From the NCBI GenBank assembly GCA_038226305.1, contig JBBRQN010000033.1, forward strand, positions 1 through 8,055: DNA of 8,055 nt, read 5' to 3'. Each line of letters opens with the position of its first letter. Position 1 is the first letter of the stretch. Made by a program: the position numbers and the translations under genes. Positions 1 through 6,207 of this stretch are shown one piece after another. The notes beneath the pieces were generated by a model. It saw only the letters and a program-made list of their open reading frames with translations, did no database searches and was not told the DNA's origin. This stretch comes from JASLDZ01 sp038226305 (lineage in GTDB: Bacteria > Pseudomonadota > Alphaproteobacteria > Caulobacterales > Caulobacteraceae).

Positions 1-1540
1 CCTCGTTCAGCCCGATCGCCGCCGCACGGGGGCCGCCCGCCGCGCCGACGTGATGGCCACCCTCAGCCACGAAATCCGCACGCCCCTGAATGGCGTGCTG
101 GGCATGGCGGGCCTTCTGGAGGGCACCCGGCTCGACGCCACCCAGCGGGCCTACCTCGCCACCCTGAAGGACAGCGGCGACCACCTGCTCAACCTTGTGG
201 GCTCGGTGCTCGACTGGGCGCGGCTGGATGCCGGGCGCATCGACGTGGAGCCGGGGACGGTGGATCTGGAGCGCCTGCTGCAGGGCGTCGCCGAACTCCT
301 GTCCCCCCAGGCCCACGCAAAGGGCATCGAGATCGGCTGGGCGGTGGAGGGGCCGCTGCGCGAGGTCACGGCCGACGACGGCCGCCTGCGCCAGATCCTG
401 TTCAACCTCGCGGGTAACGCCGTGAAGATGACCGCGACGGGGGGCGTGCGCCTCCTCGCCCGCACCGACCCCGCGCCCGACGGCGCGTCGAGCCTGACTC
501 TGGCGGTGGCCGACAGCGGCCCCGGCCTTTCCCCCGAGGCTCAGATCCGCATCTTCGAGGCCTTCGAGCAGACCCCCGAGGGGGTGCAGGCCGGGGGTGC
601 CGGGCTGGGCCTCGCCATCGTGCGGGGCCTCGCCGAGGCCCTGGGCGGGGCGGTTTCCGTCTCGAGCACCCTGGGCGACGGGGCCGTGTTCGCCTTCCGA
701 ATGGCCCTGCCGGAGGCGGCGCTGCCCACAAGTGCGACGACGGTTCCCCTGGCGGGCAGGGTCGTGGCCGTGGTGACGGCGTCGGCCGTGGTGTTCGAGG
801 CGGCCGCCCTGCAGCTGCGCAGTCTCGGCGCCCAGGCCCTGCGGATCGAGTCGCTGAAGGCCGTCGATGCCCTGGCCTCGCCGGTGGACCTCGTCTTGTT
901 CGACGCTCCGCCCGGCCGCCTGCCCACAGCCCCCGCCGTGGCGCCCACCCTGGTCTTGGTCGCCCCTGAGGCGCGGGCCCGCCTAGCCCGACTGCGCACC
1001 CGCTCGGGCGGTTCTACCCGGGGCTATGCCGGGTGGCTGATCAAGCCCCTGCGCCGCGCCTCGCTGGAGGCTCGCGCGCTGGCGGTGCTGGCGCCAGACG
1101 CCGGCCACCCGGCGCAGGCCCGGCCTGGCGCCCTCGACGACGATCGCGGGCAGGTCGCCGCCGTTCCCCTGCACCTCGACGTGCTCCTGGCCGAAGAAAA
1201 TCCGGTGAACGCGCTCCTGGCGCGCACCCTCCTGCGGCGGCTCGGCTGTCGGGTTGACGGGGTGACCACGGGGGCGGAGGCGGTGGAGGCCGCGAGCGCC
1301 CGGCCCTACGACCTGATCCTGCTCGACCTGCGCATGCCGGGGATGGACGGCCTGGCCGCCGCCCGCGCCATCCGGGCCGCAGGGCTGACCACGCCCATCG
1401 CCGCCCTGACCGCCAACGCCTTCGACGAGGATCGCCGCGCCTGTCTCGAAGCGGGGATGGACGCGTTCCTCACCAAGCCCCTCGATCCGGCGGCGCTCGG
1501 AGCGCTCCTGGCCACCTGCGGCCACAGGGCGGCGGCCTGA
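1..1540 (+). CDS. Hybrid sensor histidine kinase/response regulator, ShkA-like (5' partial)
   Basis: Cytoplasmic phosphorelay kinase missing its N-terminus: the frame is open to base 2 with no stop. A GTG at 50 and ATG at 53 lie only a few codons before the phosphorylated histidine, so they are not the real start. Counting from GTG 50, I see: an H-box SHEIRTP with His7; a HATPase_c domain with N-box (N119, N123), G1 DSGPG (155-159), F-box (169-172) and G2 (183-188); a degenerate receiver at about 236-347; a linker containing DDDR (363-366); and a canonical receiver at about 375-490 with acidic pair E382/E383, phospho-acceptor D426, T454 and K476. The first receiver lacks the N-terminal acidic pair but keeps D285 and K332. 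This order matches Caulobacter ShkA, a cyclic di-GMP-activated kinase feeding the ShpA-TacA relay. Orthology is inferred; another Caulobacterales hybrid kinase remains possible. The sensory domain (PAS in ShkA) would lie upstream. It ends 4 bp before the convergent gene. Confidence 0.93.
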   Translation, partial: LVQPDRRRTGAARRADVMATLSHEIRTPLNGVLGMAGLLEGTRLDATQRAYLATLKDSGDHLLNLVGSVLDWARLDAGRIDVEPGTVDLERLLQGVAELLSPQAHAKGIEIGWAVEGPLREVTADDGRLRQILFNLAGNAVKMTATGGVRLLARTDPAPDGASSLTLAVADSGPGLSPEAQIRIFEAFEQTPEGVQAGGAGLGLAIVRGLAEALGGAVSVSSTLGDGAVFAFRMALPEAALPTSATTVPLAGRVVAVVTASAVVFEAAALQLRSLGAQALRIESLKAVDALASPVDLVLFDAPPGRLPTAPAVAPTLVLVAPEARARLARLRTRSGGSTRGYAGWLIKPLRRASLEARALAVLAPDAGHPAQARPGALDDDRGQVAAVPLHLDVLLAEENPVNALLARTLLRRLGCRVDGVTTGAEAVEAASARPYDLILLDLRMPGMDGLAAARAIRAAGLTTPIAALTANAFDEDRRACLEAGMDAFLTKPLDPAALGALLATCGHRAAA

Positions 1541-1544
1541 TCGC

Positions 1545-2846
1545 TCACATCGCCGGCGCGCTCGGGGCGGGGGTGCCCGGGCGGGGGCGGAGCAGGGGCG
1601 CGTTGCCCCGGTAGAGCCTGCGCCAGCCCCACTCCAGGGGGCCCATGGTGCAGTAGTGCAGCCAGATGGGCGACCACACGATCTGCAGCGCCCACACGCC
1701 GATCACGATGGCCCACTGCATCGGCCGGTCCACCTCGCCGTAGAGGTTCAGGCCCCGCCCGCCGTAGAACACCGCCGTCATCATCAAGGACTGGGTGAGG
1801 TAGTTGGTGAAGGCCATCTGCCCCACCGGCGCCAGCGCCTTGGGAAAGAACCGCAAGGCCCCGATGTTCAGGGCGAAGTACAGCCCGGCCACGTAGCCCA
1901 GCGAGTTGATGGGCGCGAAGACGATCTGCACCCAACCGGCCATCCCCCGCGTGCCGTTCGCGAAGTTGGAGGCGATGGACACGCCGAACCCCACCGCCGT
2001 CGCCAGGAGCGCCAGCAGCCCCGCCCCCGCCAGCCAGCGATAGGTCGTGCGAGACGCCTCGCCCGTGAACACGCCCCATTTGTAGGCGGCGAGGCCGATG
2101 CACATCAGCGAGAACGCCCAGGGCACGATGAACACCTGCCCCATCTGGGCGGTGAGCCCGTTCTTGGCGTTGCCGATCAGGGATCCCATGAAGCCACTGC
2201 GATATTCGGCGATGGATTCGGCGGCCTTCTTGGCGATCTTGGCGGCCTGGTCGGGCGTGGGCGGATGGGCGTTGGCCTGGATGGTCATGCCGATGGCGGC
2301 CCCCGTCTGCAGCAGCGTGAACACGCCGAACACGATCAGGCCGATGCGCATCAGGCTGGCCGCGGGCCGGGAGCGCAGGAACAGCATGATGAACCCGGCC
2401 AGGGCGTAGGTGATCAGCACGTCGCCCCACCACACCGCGAAGCAATGGAACAGGCCGATGCCCAGAAGGGCGAACAGCCGCTTGCGCAGGATCAGCCCGC
2501 GCTCCGCGTCGGACCGTTCCCCGCCCACGAGGAACAGCGACACGCCGAACATCATCGAGAACAGCGTCACGAAGCGGCGCTGGAAGAAGATCTGGGTCAT
2601 CGCCCAGCCCGCGATGGTCCCCGGCCCGTGGCCCAGCGGCCAGCTCATCACCGACTCGCTCACATCCATCGGCATGGCGAAGTCGGGCATGTTGCAGGGC
2701 AGGATGCCCAGCACCCCCAGCCCCCGCGCCGCATCCAGAAGGATCACGCGGTCCTTCTGCCTGGGGGCGCCCAGCCAGCCGCGCCCCGCCTTCGGCTCAG
2801 GTGACATTGCCAGGGGTGTGGCGTCGGAGGTCTGCAGCTCGGTCAT
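1545..2846 (-). CDS. DUF418 (YeiB-like) polytopic membrane protein
   Basis: Inner-membrane protein of the DUF418 family, whose biochemical function is unknown to me; members are sometimes proposed to be transporters or acyltransferase-like. With ATG 2846 as residue 1 it has 433 residues, about the usual family length. Diagnostic features are the N-terminal LDAARG motif (37-42) followed by GILPCN, a WWGDVL segment (139-144, with D142) after a Leu-rich helix, and the C-terminal GQMAFTNYLTQS (342-353) and GPLEWGWRRLYRG (402-414). About eight to ten hydrophobic helices can be picked out. A charged loop around residues 193-230 lies between helices, and the tail is Pro/Arg-rich. The start is uncertain: ATG 2807 (giving MSPEP) and an upstream TTG at 2882 are in frame, and none has a clear Shine-Dalgarno. 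I prefer 2846 because it is an ATG and leaves 117 bp of promoter space to the divergent ampG-like gene. It is convergent with the kinase gene. Confidence 0.92.
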   Translation of the reverse strand: MTELQTSDATPLAMSPEPKAGRGWLGAPRQKDRVILLDAARGLGVLGILPCNMPDFAMPMDVSESVMSWPLGHGPGTIAGWAMTQIFFQRRFVTLFSMMFGVSLFLVGGERSDAERGLILRKRLFALLGIGLFHCFAVWWGDVLITYALAGFIMLFLRSRPAASLMRIGLIVFGVFTLLQTGAAIGMTIQANAHPPTPDQAAKIAKKAAESIAEYRSGFMGSLIGNAKNGLTAQMGQVFIVPWAFSLMCIGLAAYKWGVFTGEASRTTYRWLAGAGLLALLATAVGFGVSIASNFANGTRGMAGWVQIVFAPINSLGYVAGLYFALNIGALRFFPKALAPVGQMAFTNYLTQSLMMTAVFYGGRGLNLYGEVDRPMQWAIVIGVWALQIVWSPIWLHYCTMGPLEWGWRRLYRGNAPLLRPRPGTPAPSAPAM

Positions 2847-2963
2847 GACGCAAAGCGTTACCGCGAAGCTTGTCCGTGGCAAGCCGCCGCTTGACCTCTT
2901 CGCCGGGGTGGTCAGGCTCCTGCGTCACCTCGCCGTCGCTGCTGTTCCAGATTCCGGGCCCTC
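2847..2963. promoter_or_regulatory. Divergent intergenic region between the DUF418 and ampG-like genes
   Basis: This 117-bp gap must hold the promoters of both genes. I see TTGACC at 2891-2896 on the plus strand without a good partner -10. On the minus strand TTGCCA (2882-2877) is 17 bp from AACGCT (2859-2854), a weak pair whose start point would fall close to ATG 2846. Three alternating 5-mers, GCTTG (2868-2872), CAAGC (2880-2884) and GCTTG (2889-2893), give two overlapping small dyads that could be an operator. A GANTC methylation site (GATTC, 2950-2954) is just before the ampG-like ATG. None of these is decisive. Confidence 0.3.
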
Positions 2964-4373
2964 ATGACCGACACCCCAGACGCGGCCCTCCCGCCGCGCA
3001 AGAAGAAGCGCACCGTGATGGAGGTCGTGCGCTCGCTCGGCCGCCCGAAGGTGGCGGTGATGTTTGCCCTGGGGTTCAGCTCGGGCCTGCCTTCCCTGAT
3101 GATCGGCAACACGCTCGGCTATTGGCTGCGCGAGGGGCACATGAGCTTGGCGGCCATCGGCTTTTTGTCGTGGGCGGGGCTGGCCTACGGGCTGAAGTTC
3201 ATCTGGGGCGCGCTGGTGGATCGCGCGCCGCCGCCTCTGCTCGCCAAGCTGGGGCGCAGGCGGGGGTGGATGATCATCACGCAGCTCGGCGTGGCGGTGG
3301 GGCTCGTGGGCATGGCGCTTTCCGGCCCGCACCCGGGCATGGCGGTGCAGGTGGCGCAGCTGTTCTGGGCGGCGGTGCTGACCGCCGTGTTCGCCGCCAG
3401 CCAGGACGTGGTGATCGACGCCTGGCGCATCGAGATCGCCGACGACGCGGACGAGCTGGGCCTTTTGACGAGCGCCTACTCCCTGGCGTTCCGGGTGGCG
3501 ATCATCGCCACGGACGCCTGGATCTTGTGGCCCGTGGGTCTGTTCGGCTGGGCGTGGTGCTATGCGGGCGTGGGCGTGTTGATGGGCATCGGCGTGATCG
3601 CCGCCCTGTTCGCCAAGGAGCCGGTGCGGGCCGACATGGCGATGGAGGGGCAGGCGAAGCGCGCCCCCGCCTACACGCCGAGGGGCCTCTACGACATCCT
3701 CTTGGAGCCGTTCGTGGCCTTCTTCCGGCTGAACGGCTGGGCGGCGCTGCTCATCCTGTCGATGATCACGCTCTACCACCTGTGCGACTACCTGCGCGGG
3801 CCGATCCTGAACCCCTACTACGTGGACCTCGGCATCCCCCGCACGCAGGTAGGCGCGGTGCGCACCACGGTGGGGCTGGCGAGCACCTTCTTGGGCTTGG
3901 CGGCGGGGGGGCTGTTCTCCGTGCGCTTCGGCTACATGCGGGCGCTGATCGTGGGAGGGGTGCTGCAGCCCCTGGCGATCCTGGGGTTCGCCTTCCTCAC
4001 CTACTGGCGTCACGACGCGCCGGTGTTCGCTGCTGTGATGAGCTTCGACAGCTTCTCCATGGGCTTCGCGGGCGTGGCGCTGATCGCCTACATGTCCACG
4101 CTGACCAGCCTCGGCCACACCGCCACGCAGTACGCCCTCCTGACGAGCGCGCTCGCCTGGACGGGCAAGTTCCTCAAGGGCTTCTCAGGTGCCTGGGTGC
4201 AGTCGCTGGCGACGGGGGGGCGAGACCTGCTCCACGCCTACGCCCTGTTCTACGTCATCGCCGCCGCCGTCGGAATCCCCGCGCTGGCGCTGGTGCTGTG
4301 GCTGGCCGTGGTGGAGCCGGGACGCCTCGCGAGGCGGGAGCGGATGAGCGCTGCGGCGGCGGTGGCCGGGTAG
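2964..4373 (+). CDS. ampG: AmpG-family muropeptide MFS permease
   Basis: Inner-membrane major facilitator protein expected to import GlcNAc-anhydroMurNAc-peptides from the periplasm for cell-wall recycling. In many Gram-negatives this also supplies the signal for beta-lactamase induction. The 469-residue protein begins with a short polar, Lys/Arg-rich cytoplasmic tail (RKKKR at 12-16). It then shows the family signatures: a GFSSGLPSLMIG first helix (37-48), an LSWAGLAYGLKFIWGALVDR stretch (68-87) and an ASQDVVIDAWRIE segment (145-157), equivalent to the conserved QDxxxDA of AmpG. About twelve hydrophobic segments follow, with a cytoplasmic loop near 217-245 between the two halves. ATG 2964 is the first start in frame; the codons just upstream hold no other start and I see no Shine-Dalgarno. 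It stands alone, divergent from the DUF418 gene and convergent with the phosphatase gene. No ampR, ampC or ampD is in view, so a role in resistance is only inferred; the symbol follows family membership. Confidence 0.92.
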   Translation: MTDTPDAALPPRKKKRTVMEVVRSLGRPKVAVMFALGFSSGLPSLMIGNTLGYWLREGHMSLAAIGFLSWAGLAYGLKFIWGALVDRAPPPLLAKLGRRRGWMIITQLGVAVGLVGMALSGPHPGMAVQVAQLFWAAVLTAVFAASQDVVIDAWRIEIADDADELGLLTSAYSLAFRVAIIATDAWILWPVGLFGWAWCYAGVGVLMGIGVIAALFAKEPVRADMAMEGQAKRAPAYTPRGLYDILLEPFVAFFRLNGWAALLILSMITLYHLCDYLRGPILNPYYVDLGIPRTQVGAVRTTVGLASTFLGLAAGGLFSVRFGYMRALIVGGVLQPLAILGFAFLTYWRHDAPVFAAVMSFDSFSMGFAGVALIAYMSTLTSLGHTATQYALLTSALAWTGKFLKGFSGAWVQSLATGGRDLLHAYALFYVIAAAVGIPALALVLWLAVVEPGRLARRERMSAAAAVAG

Positions 4374-4391
4374 ACGCTTGGCGTTCGGGGG

Positions 4392-6071
4392 TCAGCGGGC
4401 GGGGCAGCCCTGCCCGATCTCCCTGCACTTGCCATCCACGCTCGGCGGCTTGACGCGGATGACGGCGGCCAGGGTCGGGGCGATGTCCACTGTCTCCATC
4501 GACCTGGCTTCGGCGACGGGCTTGATCCCCGGCCACCAGAACAGGATCGGCACGCGGCGGTCGGAGTCCCACGGGGCGCCGTGGCCCGCGATGTTGCCTC
4601 GGGCGCCGGAGGGGACGCCCAGGGTCGCCGCCTCGACGAAGCTCACCATGATGTCGCCGCTGCGCTCGCGGTCGAAGCTCTCGTGGAAGCGTTCGGCGAT
4701 GGTGAGCTTCTCAACCGAGGTGCCGGGCTTGGGCACGGCGGCGGCGATCTCGTCGGCGGTGAAGGCCTGGTCCACGCCGGGCTGCTTGGCCAGCCACGCC
4801 ACGGCGGCCTGGGTGATCTGCGCGCGGCGGGGCTCGTCGGCCGCAGTGAGCTTCAGCACCACCTCCCGGGCGTCGGCGCCCGTACGGGGGTCGTAGGTGA
4901 GGTCGAAGGTCTTGCGCAGGTAGACGGAGAGGCCGGTCGAGATGGCCGCCACGTCGATCCGCGCGGCGGGCGGGCCGAGGCGCTCGGCGGCGTCCACCGA
5001 GCCGTGGTCGGCGGTGAGCATGACCACGTAGGGCGTCTTCAGGGCGTCGAGCTTGACGAAGAACTGGCCCAGCGCCGCATCCAGCGCCGCCATCTGCACG
5101 CACATTTCCGCCCCGCCGGACCCGAAGCGGTGGCCGATGTGGTCGGTGGACGACAGGGAGACCGCCAGAAGGTCGGTGGCCTTGCCCTTTCCCAGCCTGC
5201 GCTCGGCCACGATCTTTTCCGCGAACTTCAGGGCGAGGGGGTCGAAGATCGGCGAGGCGCGCAGCTCGTTCTCGAAGGCGCTGCTGGTCATCCAGCTGTC
5301 GCCCGTCTCCACGCCCTTGGCGCTGTCCGGGGGCACCTGACCGGAGAGGGCCAGCTTTCCGAAGGTGTAGGGCTTCTGCAGCGCCATGCAGCGGGCCGAG
5401 AGGGTGGCGGGCCACAGGGCGGGGGGCGTGGCCTTCCACTGCGTGAACAGCGCCGCGTTGAACGCCTTGGCCGGGGCCAGCGTCGCGGCCGTGACCGGGC
5501 CGGCGTATTCCGAGGAGCCGAAGCCCAGGCCGTCGTCCCACCAGTAGATCGCGGTGGCGTGGTGTCCGCCCATCATGATCGCCGCGCGGTCCTTGCCCGA
5601 GATGGCGATGGAGCGGCTGGCGGGGCTCCTCGCGCGCAGCCAGTCGCCCAGGGTGTCGACCCGCAGAAGCTCGCCCGTCTTGGCCAGGGGGTCGGCGACG
5701 CCTGACTTGGAGACGCAGTAGACGCCCTTGTCGATCTTGCGGTCGTACCAGATGTTCGCGACGATCCCCGTGCGGGCCGGGTGGTCGCCCGTCAGGATGG
5801 TGGAGTGGCCGGGGCAGGTCTCCGTGGCCGCATGGCTCTGGTAGCCGGTGAAGCTCAGGCCCCCGGCCAGGCGCTTCAGCCCGCCGATGTAGGTGGGGCG
5901 GTAGGCCTGGAACAGGCTCAGGGCGAACTGATCCACCGAGATCGCCACGATCAGCTTGGGCGCCTTGGGGGGGTGCGCGTGCCCCTTCGCCGAAGCGGGC
6001 GCGGAGACGGCGGCGGCCGGGACCAGCAACAGGGCCAGACAGGCTCCGGCGAGCCCGCGCGCAAACTTCAT
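4392..6071 (-). CDS. Exported alkaline phosphatase, PafA/SPAP type
   Basis: Periplasmic metal-dependent phosphomonoesterase of the alkaline phosphatase superfamily (type I phosphodiesterase/nucleotide pyrophosphatase fold), releasing phosphate from organic esters. The 559-residue precursor has a signal peptide: a basic MKFAR start, a hydrophobic core at about 8-22 and AxA-type cleavage sites near 23-28. The active site reads completely. D47 (VDQF), nucleophile T85 (TETCPGH), D355 and H356 (TADHGS) would bind one zinc; D310 and H314 (STDHIGH) with H497 (AGHG) would bind the other. N106 and K160-D-R162 (SGKDR) correspond to the Asn, Lys and Arg that stabilise the transition state in PafA and Sphingomonas SPAP. 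The KxR pair separates these monoesterases from the related diesterases. Its length is close to PafA. ATG 6071 gives the signal peptide directly, with AGGGA about 11 bases upstream. The gene is divergent from polA and ends 18 bp from the ampG-like gene. A pho-box-like element lies upstream. Confidence 0.93.
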   Translation of the reverse strand: MKFARGLAGACLALLLVPAAAVSAPASAKGHAHPPKAPKLIVAISVDQFALSLFQAYRPTYIGGLKRLAGGLSFTGYQSHAATETCPGHSTILTGDHPARTGIVANIWYDRKIDKGVYCVSKSGVADPLAKTGELLRVDTLGDWLRARSPASRSIAISGKDRAAIMMGGHHATAIYWWDDGLGFGSSEYAGPVTAATLAPAKAFNAALFTQWKATPPALWPATLSARCMALQKPYTFGKLALSGQVPPDSAKGVETGDSWMTSSAFENELRASPIFDPLALKFAEKIVAERRLGKGKATDLLAVSLSSTDHIGHRFGSGGAEMCVQMAALDAALGQFFVKLDALKTPYVVMLTADHGSVDAAERLGPPAARIDVAAISTGLSVYLRKTFDLTYDPRTGADAREVVLKLTAADEPRRAQITQAAVAWLAKQPGVDQAFTADEIAAAVPKPGTSVEKLTIAERFHESFDRERSGDIMVSFVEAATLGVPSGARGNIAGHGAPWDSDRRVPILFWWPGIKPVAEARSMETVDIAPTLAAVIRVKPPSVDGKCREIGQGCPAR

Positions 6072-6115
6072 GGTCGGTCGATCCCTGTGGTTGGTGGGCG
6101 TCTTAACGCGGCTTC

Positions 6116-6133
6116 GTGACGGCCGTCATACAG
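6116..6133 (-). promoter_or_regulatory. Candidate PhoB box upstream of the phosphatase gene
   Basis: Read on the minus strand, the element is CTGTATGACGGCCGTCAC: two 7-base units, CTGTATG and CCGTCAC, spaced 11 bp apart start to start as in the pho box (CTGTCAT-N4-CTGTCAT/C). Matches are 4/7 and 6/7. Ten bases downstream is TAAGAC, a weak -10. The element ends about 45 bp before ATG 6071. A Pho-regulated phosphatase would be expected biology, but half of the box is poor. The element also contains the perfect 12-bp palindrome TGACGGCCGTCA (6117-6128), which may be an unrelated operator. Confidence 0.25.
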
Positions 6134-6171
6134 TCGTGACATGTGCCGCGCGCAAAGGCATCCGAACCCGG

Positions 6172-6200
6172 CTGACCGCAGGTTCGCGAGGCCCTATGCT
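6172..6200 (+). promoter_or_regulatory. Candidate sigma-70-type promoter of polA
   Basis: CTGACC at 6172-6177 and TATGCT at 6195-6200 are separated by 17 bp and each match four of six consensus bases for -35 (TTGACA) and -10 (TATAAT). Transcription would begin near 6207-6208, the A of the chosen polA ATG, giving a leaderless message. No Shine-Dalgarno lies at normal spacing for ATG 6208, which fits. Seen by eye only; in GC-rich DNA such matches occur by chance. Confidence 0.35.
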
Positions 6201-6207
6201 CCCGCCC

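Noticed and set aside
50..55. GTG 50 or ATG 53 as the true start of the kinase gene
   Set aside because: They would put the phosphorylated His at residue 7 or 6 and cut off the start of the dimerisation helix; the frame is open upstream to the window edge.
1575..1582. GCCCGGGC palindrome near the kinase/DUF418 convergent junction
   Set aside because: It has eight bases, no loop or T-tract, and is inside the Pro/Arg-rich DUF418 C-terminus; expected by chance at this GC content.
1306..2445. Long open frame antisense to the kinase end and in another frame of the DUF418 gene
   Set aside because: It has low-complexity Arg/Gly/Ala/His-rich translation, no family motif, and overlaps two well-supported genes. 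Such frames are common in DNA this GC-rich.
4400..4416. Small hairpin (GGGCA-GCCC-TGCCC) just after the ampG-like stop as a terminator
   Set aside because: It has five-base arms, no following T-tract, and lies within the last codons of the phosphatase gene, so it is not distinguishable from coding GC content.
2870..4453. Long plus-strand open frame overlapping the ampG-like gene in another frame (and the antisense frame 2925-4118)
   Set aside because: The AmpG frame carries the family motifs and membrane helices. The alternatives are Arg/Gly/His-rich shadows with no hydrophobic segments.
4581..5705. Long plus-strand open frame opposite the phosphatase gene
   Set aside because: It is Gly/Arg/His-rich and lacks motifs, while the opposite strand holds a complete active-site set and a signal peptide.
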